The notes: generated by a model from the sequence alone, not told the origin. DNA of 64,000 nt from Paenibacillus sp. RC67 (GCF_030020805.1 NZ_CP125098.1:5913501-5977500), one strand, 5' to 3'. Positions 7,673-16,534 are shown, numbered from the stretch's first letter. Made by a program: numbers and translations.

Positions 7673-8482
7673 TTAGATGATATGAGGCACTTGCCATACA
7701 ACAGGTGTCACACGAATCTGCTCGTTTAGCCATGATTGTGCAATCTGTTTAAACATCGTAGGATCACCGCTGCACAAAAATTGGTGAACCGGAATGGAAT
7801 TGGACGTAGCCAGCATTCCTTTGTGGTATAATATTGTGCTGATTTCTCTAGCTGTTTCATCTGCCGAGCTGATTAGCGCGACATCAGGCCCCATGACCTC
7901 CGAGATGACATCTGATAAAAAGGGATAATGCGTACAGCCAAGAATGAGGCAGTCCATAGGCTCATATTTCAATCGTTGAAGTGACTGCTCCACGATCTTC
8001 CGGGTGCTCTCCGTGTAAAACTGCCCGGTTTCCACAAGCGTAGCAAGCTTAGGACAAGATTCGCTGAACACTTGAATATTCGGAGAAATTTGACGCAGAG
8101 CCTGCTCATAAGCGTTGCTTTTGATTGTGCCCTCCGTACCGATGACGCCTATTACGCCACTACGCGTCGTTTTGATTGCAGCGCGGGCACCTGGATGAAT
8201 AACACCAACTACAGGAATAGACAAACGTGCGCGGATTTCATCTAATGCGACAGCTGTTGCTGTGTTGCAGGCGATAACTACCATTTTCGGTTGGAACTGC
8301 AATAAATAATCGACGATCTGATGCGTATACTGAACCACTTCATGTGGAGCCCTCGGTCCGTAAGGCGCCCGAGCCGTATCGCCAAAATAAATAATCTTTT
8401 CTTGCGGGAGCTGGCGCATGACCTCTTTAACAACCGTCAGCCCGCCTACTCCTGAATCCAGAATGGCTATCGCTTGCTGCAC
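7673..8482 (-). CDS. murI: Glutamate racemase
   Basis: 269 residues from a GTG start; makes D-glutamate for peptidoglycan in the cytoplasm. Hallmarks are AILDSGVGGLTV at the N-terminus, FGDTARAPYGPR, the first catalytic cysteine in VIACNTATA, and the second in ILGCTHYPFL followed by ISSADETA. The start is placed at GTG 8482 because QQAIAILDSG is the normal N-terminus and AAAGGAAG lies 8 nt upstream; an ATG 28 codons earlier would add an atypical extension. Upstream on the same strand is the polysaccharide deacetylase, also a cell wall gene, with a gap of about 165 nt. It ends in its own terminator. Confidence 0.95.
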   Translation of the reverse strand: MQQAIAILDSGVGGLTVVKEVMRQLPQEKIIYFGDTARAPYGPRAPHEVVQYTHQIVDYLLQFQPKMVVIACNTATAVALDEIRARLSIPVVGVIHPGARAAIKTTRSGVIGVIGTEGTIKSNAYEQALRQISPNIQVFSESCPKLATLVETGQFYTESTRKIVEQSLQRLKYEPMDCLILGCTHYPFLSDVISEVMGPDVALISSADETAREISTILYHKGMLATSNSIPVHQFLCSGDPTMFKQIAQSWLNEQIRVTPVVWQVPHII

Positions 8483-8647
8483 AAGTTTTCGCTTCCTTTG
8501 ACTGTGAATTGATGAGACGCTGCATGCCTCTAATAGAGTATGATGGTAGAAGTTGAAAGGTACCATTAAACATCACTGACTCGAGCGCCAATTCATCATA
8601 CCAGAAAGGATACTGCCAAACCATCGTTCTAAGCTAAAGCAACGCTA

Positions 8648-9691
8648 TCATTTGGCTGATGTTTGAATATCCGTTAAAAGCGCAAATTCATAGCCAGCCT
8701 CCCGCACGCCTTTGATGATGCGATCTAGTGCCTGGATATTTTCCTCAGAGCCCTGATGCATTAGAATAATATTGCCGTCATGCAGATTGTTCATGATATC
8801 GTTGTAAGGATCGTCCGCTCCATTCTTCCGTGGTTCCCAGTCTCTCATTGCAGTAGACCAGAATACGGAAGTGTACCCCATCTCCGAAACCATGCTTAAC
8901 AAATGCATATTGTAATTCCCGTAAGGAAAACGGAAGTACGGCTGAATATCTTTGCCGGTTACTTCCTTGTACAGCTTTTCATAATCTTGTATTTCTTTCT
9001 TTACTTGCTCGTCGGTCTGTTTATTCATATCAGTATGAGTCATCGTATGATTGGCGACAAGATGCCCGTCCGCCACCAGTTGACGCACAAAGTCAGGATC
9101 CTTCTTCACATTATATCCGGCAATAAAAAAGTTGGCCTTCGCATCGTTATCCTTCAACGACTTAAGCAATAAGTCTATATCGCCCAACGGACCACCAGTA
9201 TCGATCGTTAAATAGACCTTTTTGCCTGTACCTACCCACAACGCCTTCATATCTTTGCTAAATGTCTTGGTTTCATTAGGAAAATTAGGGACTTGTCCCT
9301 TCGGTTTCTTCATGTAGTACCATGAGAGGGCTTTCTTATCATTTGCTGATGCGACCTTGGCGTTCGAAGACGGCTGATACGTTGCTGATGTCGCAGTTGT
9401 CGCCTTCTGTTCAGGGACTTTGCTCGGCTCGGGCGTAACAATGGCTAACGGTTCAGATGACGGGCTGACAGGTTCTTTCGTTCCCGCTGCTGCATCGACT
9501 GTTGCAAGATTCCCTTCCGATTTACTTGGAGCCGCAGTCGGTTGGACGGAGGAAGGCTGTTTCCCTGTATCCGCTTCGCCAGATGATTGCTGCTTGCTCT
9601 CCTTGGTCGAAGGATGTTCTGAGCATGCCAATGTCATCAATGTAAGGCAAACAATGACTGCAATGGCACCCGTTCTTGATCTGGTCATCAT
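8648..9691 (-). CDS. Polysaccharide deacetylase lipoprotein (PdaA-like)
   Basis: 347 residues. A lipoprotein signal peptide ends in LTLMTLAC (lipobox), followed by a Ser/Thr/Pro/Lys-rich linker of about 110 residues and a NodB domain (about 150-345). Visible motifs are VYLTIDTGG (motif 1), ANHTMTH (metal histidines), YFRFPYGNY (motif 3), FWSTAMRDWEP (motif 4) and ILMHQG (motif 5). Motif 1 has T in place of the second, metal-binding Asp of TFDDG, as PdaA-type enzymes have N there. The likely substrate is muramic acid or GlcNAc in peptidoglycan. The start is chosen for the AAAGGGG site 9 nt before ATGATG. The minus-strand neighbour downstream is glutamate racemase. Confidence 0.85.
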   Translation of the reverse strand: MMTRSRTGAIAVIVCLTLMTLACSEHPSTKESKQQSSGEADTGKQPSSVQPTAAPSKSEGNLATVDAAAGTKEPVSPSSEPLAIVTPEPSKVPEQKATTATSATYQPSSNAKVASANDKKALSWYYMKKPKGQVPNFPNETKTFSKDMKALWVGTGKKVYLTIDTGGPLGDIDLLLKSLKDNDAKANFFIAGYNVKKDPDFVRQLVADGHLVANHTMTHTDMNKQTDEQVKKEIQDYEKLYKEVTGKDIQPYFRFPYGNYNMHLLSMVSEMGYTSVFWSTAMRDWEPRKNGADDPYNDIMNNLHDGNIILMHQGSEENIQALDRIIKGVREAGYEFALLTDIQTSAK

Positions 9692-9892
9692 CTTCGAAGT
9701 CCCCTTTGAATAAAACACGAATTTTTGTTCGTGTATATTTTACCAAAAGCGCCTACTTATGACAATGATAAAGCAATGATATCCGTTTAACCAATAAAAA
9801 AGGGCCCCTATGGTATGTCAGGCGCTTAGCACTCCTTGACGAGCCACATAATGTAACGTAACGGATTGTTCATTGCGGGGAAGGTGCTGCTA

Positions 9893-10156
9893 ATGAAGGT
9901 TGATCTTGGTTGCGGGTCACAGAAAAACCCCAGATTTATCGGAATCGATAGGAGACATGGACCTGACGTGGATTTGACCTGCGTTATCCAGCTAGGAATT
10001 CCTCTACCTGACGATTCAGTGGATATGCTATCGACGGTATCCACGATAGGGGTTGAAGGAGTCTCCTCTGCCCGATCGAGAGTTTTCACAATTTGGATCG
10101 AGGGTACCACAGCTATAAGCACTACCTCTCCATTTCGGCAGTTACTCCTGGCATGA
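9893..10156 (+). pseudogene. Decayed SAM-dependent methyltransferase, N-terminal remnant
   Basis: The first about 45 residues, MKVDLGCGSQKNPRFIGID then VDLTCVIQLGIPLPDDSVDML, match the class I methyltransferase start (motif I DLGCG-x-x-K, followed by the D-L-x-x-G-L-P-x-P-D-x-S-V-D segment). After this the frame continues into sequence with no family character and stops after about 87 residues, whereas intact members have 180-250. I read this as a truncated or frame-disrupted gene. It lies in a 658-nt stretch (9692-10349) without an intact gene; the rest of the stretch holds the deacetylase promoter region, a possible second remnant on the opposite strand, and a terminator. Confidence 0.5.
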
Positions 10157-10271
10157 CCGATACGACAAACGGAACGTTAAAAGCAACCGATTCTCCCGGA
10201 TGAAGCTCGGCAAAATGCTCCTGAAGCATAATCAGTCCGTCGCATAAGACTTCTTGACACAGAAAAAGGTC
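10122..10271 (-). pseudogene. Possible C-terminal remnant of an unidentified gene
   Basis: On the minus strand about 50 codons between stops read as good protein-like sequence, including LIMLQEHFAELHPGES and VAFNVPFVVSVMPGVTAEM, with no start codon or ribosome site at the proper place. It looks like the tail of a longer, perhaps carbohydrate-related protein whose upstream part is gone. I do not recognise the family. It overlaps the methyltransferase remnant only at its end. Confidence 0.3.
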
Positions 10272-10298
10272 TCAATCAAACCATTACTTATTTCAACG

Positions 10299-10335
10299 CA
10301 AAACTCCCTCTAGCCATTTGGCTAAAGGGAGCCTT
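10299..10335 (-). terminator. Terminator of the GH4 gene
   Basis: Stem CTCCCT-tTAGCC / GGCTAg-AGGGAG with an ATTT-type loop, followed on the minus strand by TTTTG. It starts about 15 nt after the GH4 stop. Confidence 0.8.
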
Positions 10336-10349
10336 CTTATTACAATTAT

Positions 10350-11648
10350 TTACACAAATTTTGGAAGCCAGTTACCATGAGCTTCGATTAAATCGTCGCA
10401 CATAGCCACAATATCATCGATAGATAGCTCAGCCGCGGTATGCGGATCCAGCATTGCAGCATGGTAAATATGTTCTTTCTTACCCGTAATAGCCGCTTCA
10501 AGCGTCAGCAGCTGCGTATTGATGTTGGTACGGTTCAACGCCGCCAGCTGCGGTGGCAGATCCCCGACATAAGTCGGTGTTACTCCGTCGGCATCAACCA
10601 AGCAGGAAACTTCGACGCAGGCTTCTTTAGGCAAATTAGTAATCAGGCCGGTGTTCATGACGTTACCGCCGATTTTGAAAGGTGTATTGGTTTCCATCGC
10701 GTCAAACATATAGGAAGCGTACTCTTTAGAGCGTTTGTGCTCCAAATTTTTGTTGTTTACAAGCTCTTCCCGCATCGTTTTCCATTTATCGATTTGACGA
10801 ACGCAGCGGCGAGGGTACTCATCCAAAGGAATGTTGAAGCGCTCGATCAATTCAGGATAGTTGCGTTTAATAAAATATGGATGGTACTCGGCATTATGCT
10901 CGGATGATTCCGTCACATAGTAGCCAAAGCGGAACATCAACTCGTAGCGTACCATATCCTTATGTGTTTCTTTTTGCTTCTCGCGGGCACGGCGCTTAAT
11001 TTCCGGATACAGATCGACGCCGTCCTTCGTTACTTCCAGCAGCCATGCCATATGATTAATTCCTGCGATCTTCCAGTTGACGCCTGTCGAATCCATCTCC
11101 AGGTTTTTGAACAGGTGCGACACGCAGCCTTGAACGCTGTGGCACAAGCCTACGGTTTTTACACCGCCGTACGTATTCATTGCGTTAGTCAGAACCGCCA
11201 TAGGATTCGTATAGTTCAAGAACCAGGCGTCAGGACACACTTCTTGAATGTCTTTCGCAAAATCTAACATAACAGGAATCGTACGCAGGTTGCGGAAAAT
11301 GCCCCCGATCCCGATCGTATCGGCAATGGTTTGACGTAAGCCGTATTTTTTCGGAATTTCAAAATCTGTGATTGTGCAAGGATCATAGCCCCCAACTTGA
11401 ATGGCGTTAACGACATATTTGGCGCCGCGGAGCGCTTCCTTGCGATCCGTATACGCTTTCACAACGCAGGTGCTTCCTGTCGAAAGCTTCAGGTTGTTCA
11501 GCATATTCTCGGAGTCTTTCAACCGCTCCAGATCGATATCGAACAGCGCCAGTTCAAAGCCCTGCAGTGACGGGGTCATCATACAATCCCCAAGCACATT
11601 TTTGGCAAATACGGTGCTACCTGCACCTAAGAAAGTAATTTTTGACAT
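10350..11648 (-). CDS. melA: GH4 alpha-galactosidase (NAD/Mn dependent)
   Basis: 432 residues, cytoplasmic. Family GH4 uses NAD+ and Mn2+ for an oxidation-elimination mechanism. The Rossmann start ITFLGAGSTVFAKN is followed by LFDIDLERL, the substrate loop NYTNPMAVLTNAM, the metal-binding Cys in GLCHSVQG, and the His in AGINHMAWLLE. The CHS triad and the GxCHSVQ context are those of MelA-type alpha-galactosidases rather than 6-phospho-glucosidases (CN-x) of the family. An AAGGAGG site precedes the ATG, and this site is part of a perfect inverted repeat. Nearby are a divergent-side AraC regulator and no transporter, so the melibiose/raffinose uptake gene must be elsewhere. Confidence 0.92.
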   Translation of the reverse strand: MSKITFLGAGSTVFAKNVLGDCMMTPSLQGFELALFDIDLERLKDSENMLNNLKLSTGSTCVVKAYTDRKEALRGAKYVVNAIQVGGYDPCTITDFEIPKKYGLRQTIADTIGIGGIFRNLRTIPVMLDFAKDIQEVCPDAWFLNYTNPMAVLTNAMNTYGGVKTVGLCHSVQGCVSHLFKNLEMDSTGVNWKIAGINHMAWLLEVTKDGVDLYPEIKRRAREKQKETHKDMVRYELMFRFGYYVTESSEHNAEYHPYFIKRNYPELIERFNIPLDEYPRRCVRQIDKWKTMREELVNNKNLEHKRSKEYASYMFDAMETNTPFKIGGNVMNTGLITNLPKEACVEVSCLVDADGVTPTYVGDLPPQLAALNRTNINTQLLTLEAAITGKKEHIYHAAMLDPHTAAELSIDDIVAMCDDLIEAHGNWLPKFV

Positions 11649-11660
11649 GATTTATGCCTC

Positions 11661-11717
11661 CTTGATTCCAATTTTGTCTCGCTAACTCTTACTTAGACTA
11701 TACTTGTTGGAATCAAG
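11661..11717. promoter_or_regulatory. 11-bp inverted repeat in the melA leader
   Basis: CTTGATTCCAA (11661-11671) and TTGGAATCAAG (11707-11717) form a perfect 11-bp inverted repeat spaced by 35 nt. The proximal arm runs into the melA ribosome site on the minus strand (TTGGAATCAAGGAGG). It could be two operator half-sites, or an mRNA stem that hides the ribosome site. Confidence 0.5.
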
Positions 11718-11760
11718 AATGCATATGGAGACAAACCACTTTTACATGGATAAATGTAGT

Positions 11761-12204
11761 TCAGTATGAAAAACTGCTTTTACGCTCAACGACGAGCATC
11801 ATCAAATGCAAAATCGTTATAAGCGTGAAGGCTATTAACGCAAGAAATGGAATCGTAATAAACCCGAGCCAGTTGATATAATCGACATCGCACGGGACAG
11901 GGCCGCATCCTGTAGCCGCCTCTTTGAACCAGGAAGTCTTTTGCATCAAGTAATGATAGAGTGAAATCCCCATGCCCCACACACTAAGAGGAAGAACATA
12001 AAGGTACTGCTTTGTATCCTTGCGCACTGCCGCAATGGCTAGTATAATCACGAGAGGGTACATAAGAATACGTTGATACCAGCATAATTTGCAGGGCAGG
12101 AAGTGTAAAATTTCAGAAAAATATAAACTTCCTAGTGTTGCAGCAAGCGCTACCACCCATGACAGATGTAGTGCATTTTCTTTTATAAATCGGTTCCCAT
12201 TCAT
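11761..12204 (-). CDS. bdbC: Disulfide bond formation protein, DsbB/BdbC family
   Basis: 147 residues with four membrane helices. The first redox pair is in LPCKLCWYQR (C-x-x-C), and the second pair is in GCGPVPCDVDYINWLGF (C-x4-C), as in BdbC and DsbB. It re-oxidises an extracytoplasmic thiol oxidase (BdbD type) and passes electrons to menaquinone. No bdbD is visible in the window. The start ATG has a GGGGAGAG site upstream. It is divergent from the AraC regulator; the 88-nt gap must contain both promoters. Confidence 0.92.
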   Translation of the reverse strand: MNGNRFIKENALHLSWVVALAATLGSLYFSEILHFLPCKLCWYQRILMYPLVIILAIAAVRKDTKQYLYVLPLSVWGMGISLYHYLMQKTSWFKEAATGCGPVPCDVDYINWLGFITIPFLALIAFTLITILHLMMLVVERKSSFSY

Positions 12205-12292
12205 CTTGAACGACTCTCTCCCCAGACTACTAGTGTCATCTATTCTTTTCCATTATACTATCATCATATCAAAATTGACTGAGGTGTTCCAT

Positions 12293-13153
12293 ATGAAGGA
12301 ATCCTATCATTCTGTCGCCTTTAATCCCCGTCCCGGCAAAGGAGAACTGACAGTCCTCTTTAGTGGACAATCTCAAACCAGACCCACGCATAAGGTCGGC
12401 CCCCAGGTGCTTGACTACTATTTAGTTCACTATGTCGTATCAGGACGCGGTACCTTCCGCTGCATGGGAACGGATTATCACTTAGAAAAAGGCAGCAGCT
12501 TCTTCATCTTTCCTGGTGAGCTGGTCAGCTACGGCTCAAACGAAGAGGACCCTTGGTGCTACCGCTGGATCGGGTTTAAAGGAACCCGTGTGGATGAATA
12601 TTTAAGTGGCTTTGGCATATCCCAGCATCATCCGGTTGCCTTAACACAGCAGCATCGCAAAATGCAGGCATTGTATCACCAAATGGAGCTGACTCTGCGC
12701 AAACGGATGTCGCACTGCGATATGCAGTCTGAAGGCTACATGCGACTATTGCTGGCCGAATATGCCCAAGAGCTTGTTCAAGGCAATATCCAGAAGGAAG
12801 AAGCCTCCGGAATTCAGCAGCAGGTTGAGCAGGCCATTCGCTGGCTTACTTTGCAGTATCATCAACCGATTTCTATCGAATCCATGGCTCAAAGCCTAGG
12901 TTATCATCGAACTCATTTGTCCAAAATGTTCAAGCAGCACACTGGACAAGCCCCTATGAACTTTTTGTTAAAAATCAGGATGGAGCGAGCAAAAATATTG
13001 CTTCAGGAAGCGCTCACTGTCGAGCAGGTCGCCTCCTCCGTCGGGTTCAGTGACCCGCTGTATTTCTCCAAGCAGTTCAAGAAATGGTTCGGCCGTTCCC
13101 CCTCGGAATACCGTCAGGACCATACGATGAATCCTTACGATTGCAGTCAATAA
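12293..13153 (+). CDS. AraC-family regulator with cupin-like sensor domain
   Basis: 286 residues. Residues 1-150 form an AraC-type sugar-binding cupin (VVSGRGTFRCMGTDYHLEKGSSFFIFPGE), and residues 185-285 form the double-HTH domain (SIESMAQSLGYHRTHLSKMFKQHTGQ and TVEQVASSVGFSDPLYFSKQFKKWFGRSPSEYRQ). The start at 12293 has GAGGTG 6 nt before it. It is close to the alpha-galactosidase gene (with bdbC in between on the opposite strand) and resembles MsmR/RafR-type regulators, so it may control melA through the repeat at 11661-11717. That link is inference. Confidence 0.88.
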   Translation: MKESYHSVAFNPRPGKGELTVLFSGQSQTRPTHKVGPQVLDYYLVHYVVSGRGTFRCMGTDYHLEKGSSFFIFPGELVSYGSNEEDPWCYRWIGFKGTRVDEYLSGFGISQHHPVALTQQHRKMQALYHQMELTLRKRMSHCDMQSEGYMRLLLAEYAQELVQGNIQKEEASGIQQQVEQAIRWLTLQYHQPISIESMAQSLGYHRTHLSKMFKQHTGQAPMNFLLKIRMERAKILLQEALTVEQVASSVGFSDPLYFSKQFKKWFGRSPSEYRQDHTMNPYDCSQ

Positions 13154-13163
13154 GATAAATGAA

Positions 13164-13209
13164 CAACAGAGCGATCCATCGGCTTTAAGCGATGGACCGC
13201 TCTGTTTAT
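13164..13209. terminator. Bidirectional terminator
   Basis: A long stem (AACAGAGCGaTCCATCG / CGATGGAcCGCTCTGTT) lies between the convergent AraC gene and glucose dehydrogenase gene, followed by TTTATT on the plus strand and flanked by a weaker T-run on the minus strand. Confidence 0.85.
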
Positions 13210-14498
13210 TAGACGGAGAAGCTGTATTCTACTTGACTGGAGTTTCCCGAAAGCAACTCACTCCATTGAGTCTGAGGAACCAGATCGACCACCGCTTTAA
13301 TCCCAATGTGGTTAAAATCCAGTTCAGGTACCTGCTCTAAAGTTAATCGATCACTGATTACTTTATTCAGCAATCCGGGGAATTTCTCTTCCATTTGTTG
13401 AAGCCGGTACAGCCCGGTTTCAAAGTCTTTCCGCGAGGCGTTGACGGAGCCCAAGACGCATTTATTCTCCAGAACGAGCTCCTGATTGATCATATCGGAG
13501 GAAATTTTCAGGGTTCGGCTGCCTGGCGTGACGCCTAACAAAGCGAGCACTCCATTCGGGCTGAGCGCAGTCATAGCTTCGAATGCAAGCGGGCTGTAGC
13601 CTGTGCATTCGAAAATCATATCGGCGCGCTTGCCGCTCTGCTCCAGGAAGCCGTTGAGTGTCTCAGCGGCTTCCGAGCCTTGCCCGCTTGCGCCGCCGGG
13701 GTTGCCAGCCTGCCGGTACTCGGCACCGCAGGCGCGAACCAGCTCCGCCGCCGTGCTATCCGCCGGCGACATGGACCATACCACGGTGTCAAGTCCGAGA
13801 CACCGTGAGGTGAAGGCCGCCAGCAGGCCAAGCGGCCCTGAACCCAACACCAGCACCGTCCGGGGCTGCCAAATCAGACGCTGCTGGATACGCTGTACTT
13901 GATCCCACACCTTCTCGACTATACTTTGCGGCTCCGTCAGCACTCCATAAGCCAAGCAAGCTGGCGGTACCTTCACGAGATACCTAGCCTCCTCGACATA
14001 ATACTCAGACAAATAGCCGTGTCTGCCCTTAATCCCCCGCTCAACGTAATGGCCGGTTTCACAGAAATCCGCATGGCCATTACGGCAGTTCACGCACATC
14101 GGATCGCTGCAGGGTCTGCGCACAAGAGCACAAACCAAATCGCCTTGCGCAAAGCCGTAAGCCTCATCAGCCTCGACTGCGACGCCAAGCGACTCATGGC
14201 CGATCGTCAAACCGTTTTCCCCTTCCGGTGGAACTCCGTACTTCTCTGTCATCAATTCACGGTCAGTGCCGTCAAGCCCGATACACAGCACACGGACCAG
14301 TACATCGTCCGGTTGTCTCCGCTGCGGCTTGTCCACTTCGATCAGTTCTAGCCGAACACTATCCCCAGCCTTGTTAGACGCTTTTTGATGGACAGCTTCA
14401 TTACCTTGCCCTTGATCCCGCTGCCCAACACTCGCTTTACCCTCATATCCGTCCTCTTCTGTCTTAGTCTGAATCCCGTTCAAACGTACCGTTTTCAT
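13209..14498 (-). CDS. Glucose 1-dehydrogenase-like zinc MDR enzyme
   Basis: 429 residues, medium-chain dehydrogenase/reductase of the archaeal-type glucose dehydrogenase group. Catalytic zinc ligands are suggested in CIGLDGTDREL (Asp in place of Cys) and TIGHESLG. The structural zinc cluster is RRPCSDPMCVNCRNGHADFC, and the nucleotide-binding motif is VLVLGSGPLGLL. Residues 14-45 form a polar, Gln/Gly/Lys-rich insertion in the first strand region that I do not expect in the family. It would oxidise glucose (or galactose) to the lactone with NAD(P). The ATG overlaps the stop of the glucoamylase gene (ATGA), so the two are translationally coupled: glucoamylase makes the glucose this enzyme oxidises. 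Confidence 0.82.
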   Translation of the reverse strand: MKTVRLNGIQTKTEEDGYEGKASVGQRDQGQGNEAVHQKASNKAGDSVRLELIEVDKPQRRQPDDVLVRVLCIGLDGTDRELMTEKYGVPPEGENGLTIGHESLGVAVEADEAYGFAQGDLVCALVRRPCSDPMCVNCRNGHADFCETGHYVERGIKGRHGYLSEYYVEEARYLVKVPPACLAYGVLTEPQSIVEKVWDQVQRIQQRLIWQPRTVLVLGSGPLGLLAAFTSRCLGLDTVVWSMSPADSTAAELVRACGAEYRQAGNPGGASGQGSEAAETLNGFLEQSGKRADMIFECTGYSPLAFEAMTALSPNGVLALLGVTPGSRTLKISSDMINQELVLENKCVLGSVNASRKDFETGLYRLQQMEEKFPGLLNKVISDRLTLEQVPELDFNHIGIKAVVDLVPQTQWSELLSGNSSQVEYSFSV

Positions 14499-16534
14499 TG
14501 CGATGCTCCAGAGGTTTGCAGCAGCTTCGCGTCACTTACGTCTTCTTTACCCGTGCTTTTATTTCTCAGCAGCTTCAACTTGGACATGTATTCCTGAACG
14601 ACTTTTACGAACGACGCATGGGACCAAGTCAGCGGCGACACGGACATCGGTTCCCCTGTAAAGGGATGAACTTGCTCTGCCAATATACCTGTCGGCAGCG
14701 CATGGTTCATTGTCCAGCGAATCAAATCTTCCGCTTCTTTAAGCTCACCCTCGTTGTTGGCCACAGCAATGACCCATTCAGCGTACCAGAGAGTACAAAT
14801 AAACCATGGATTACCGGGAACCTTACCGATGTCATGGGTTACTTGATGGTAGTAATCGTCGCTGTAGCGACCAATTCCTCCTACCTCCGACTGAATCCAC
14901 AGCTTTTCGCGAATCGCCTTCATCGTAGCTGTAATCCTAGGATCATTCGGAGCAAACATCTCGAAATCAAACAGAGCATACAAACTCGCATCCAATGTCA
15001 TGTCGGGCTCATAAGTATTTTTCTCTCGATTCCAGTACAACGAACGGATAAACCGCTTCTCCTGTTCGGAATACATGAATTGCTCTACGGCGGATTTCAC
15101 TTTAACCGCAGCTTCCCGGTAATAGACCATTCTTGCTTTATCCTGAAAGTATTCCGCAAACTTGCTTGCCGCAAGAAGTCCAGCATACACGCTGGCAACC
15201 GTAAAAGCATGAACGCCGTATCGTTCCTCCCACAAATCATAAGAAGGAAGAGGCAGTCCTGATGCATCCTTGTAACTTGCTAGGAATCCGGCTGCAGGCA
15301 CGACGAATTTATCATAGTCATCCCTTGCATGTTCTAACGTTTTGGCTAATTCATGATGATGCCACAGTGTGTACAGCACCAAGGCAGTCTCATCCTCTTG
15401 AATCGGGAATTGCTTCTCCCCTGCCGGATTGATCCATGGGTGCCAACTGGAGCCTACCGATCCGTCCGGATTGTACTTATGAAGCAGGAAGCCCTCTTTG
15501 GTAATAGCCCGCTTGCAAAAATCATAAAACCTGCTAGTCAACGATACGTAACCTGATCTGTCCAAAGCATGTGCAATCAACGCACCGTCCCTTGGCCACA
15601 TATACGAATACGTGTCCTTGGCGAATTTCAAAATATCCGAATCGTTCGCAGCTACTATAGCGCCCCGGTTATCCATATTCGTTCGCACTACAAGCAAACT
15701 TTTTTTATAAAAAGATGCCATGTCCTTATCTATCAAGCTCAGATCATGACGGTCTTTGGCAAGCCACTGCTCCCAATAGTTATAAGTTCTTTGAAGGAGC
15801 GTATGGGGTGTAGCCTGGCGGATTCTCTGCTCCATTCCTGTTATTTCCTCCAAGCTTTTGCCAAAGCAAATCCAGAACCATATATCCGTCTTGCCGCCTG
15901 CAGGTATCTTCAATTCGTACTCTATAGTGCCATCAACAGACCCTTGAGCAATTGGATTGCGGCCAAGCTGACCATCCTCCGCATCTCTCCATGTTCCTTC
16001 CATCCCGTTCATTTCCTTCTGCCCTATCGCATAGCTGCTGCAGCCGCTACCCTTGCCACCGGCCCCGCTGCAAGAAAGCGACATGTAACGATGCCCCTTA
16101 TAAAAAATAAGCGATTGAAGGTCCGGATCGAAATAAACCGTATCGCCGACACCGTTTCCGTACAGGTGCAGGTCCAGATGAAAATACAGCTTCACGGTTC
16201 TCTCCTGCTGTTTTGTATTTTCCACCACGACCTTGCGTACAAACGCATTTTCCTGCACATCCACACCGTCTCGGATCAGCAGATTTAATCCCAACCGCTC
16301 ATGATTCCCTTCTACATTGGTAATCATGGAGTCATTCAGGTACGATGACTTTCTTTTGAGCTCAGGATTGTCAATCCAGAAAAAACCTTCCGCAGTCCAC
16401 ACGCCAAAATGAGATAAATGGTCCGCCGACTGATTCTCCTGCCCAACATATGGGTAATACATATCACGTAAATTATAGTTTGTATCAAAATTCACCAGCA
16501 CATTGCCATTACCCAGAGGTAAATCACGCGCCAT
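14495..16534 (-). CDS. GH15 glucoamylase-type glycoside hydrolase
   Basis: 679 residues without a signal peptide, therefore cytoplasmic. Residues 1-260 form the beta-sandwich domain of bacterial/archaeal GH15 enzymes (LVNFDTNYNLRDMYYPYVG), and 280-650 form the (alpha/alpha)6 barrel. Catalytic sites are the general acid in FPIQEDETALVLYTLW and the base in GILAEQVHPFTGEPMSVSPL with the following LTWSHA. YMWPRDGALIA is the conserved subsite segment. It releases glucose from maltodextrins or dextran-like oligomers; GH15 trehalase or glucodextranase activity is an alternative. The start is the ATG at 16534, 9 nt from AAGGAGG; an ATG three codons earlier touches that site. It overlaps the downstream dehydrogenase by 4 nt. 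Confidence 0.88.
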   Translation of the reverse strand: MARDLPLGNGNVLVNFDTNYNLRDMYYPYVGQENQSADHLSHFGVWTAEGFFWIDNPELKRKSSYLNDSMITNVEGNHERLGLNLLIRDGVDVQENAFVRKVVVENTKQQERTVKLYFHLDLHLYGNGVGDTVYFDPDLQSLIFYKGHRYMSLSCSGAGGKGSGCSSYAIGQKEMNGMEGTWRDAEDGQLGRNPIAQGSVDGTIEYELKIPAGGKTDIWFWICFGKSLEEITGMEQRIRQATPHTLLQRTYNYWEQWLAKDRHDLSLIDKDMASFYKKSLLVVRTNMDNRGAIVAANDSDILKFAKDTYSYMWPRDGALIAHALDRSGYVSLTSRFYDFCKRAITKEGFLLHKYNPDGSVGSSWHPWINPAGEKQFPIQEDETALVLYTLWHHHELAKTLEHARDDYDKFVVPAAGFLASYKDASGLPLPSYDLWEERYGVHAFTVASVYAGLLAASKFAEYFQDKARMVYYREAAVKVKSAVEQFMYSEQEKRFIRSLYWNREKNTYEPDMTLDASLYALFDFEMFAPNDPRITATMKAIREKLWIQSEVGGIGRYSDDYYHQVTHDIGKVPGNPWFICTLWYAEWVIAVANNEGELKEAEDLIRWTMNHALPTGILAEQVHPFTGEPMSVSPLTWSHASFVKVVQEYMSKLKLLRNKSTGKEDVSDAKLLQTSGASQ

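Noticed and set aside
14498..16288. Long plus-strand frames inside the glucoamylase gene
   Set aside because: Antisense to the conserved GH15 frame and lacking ribosome sites.
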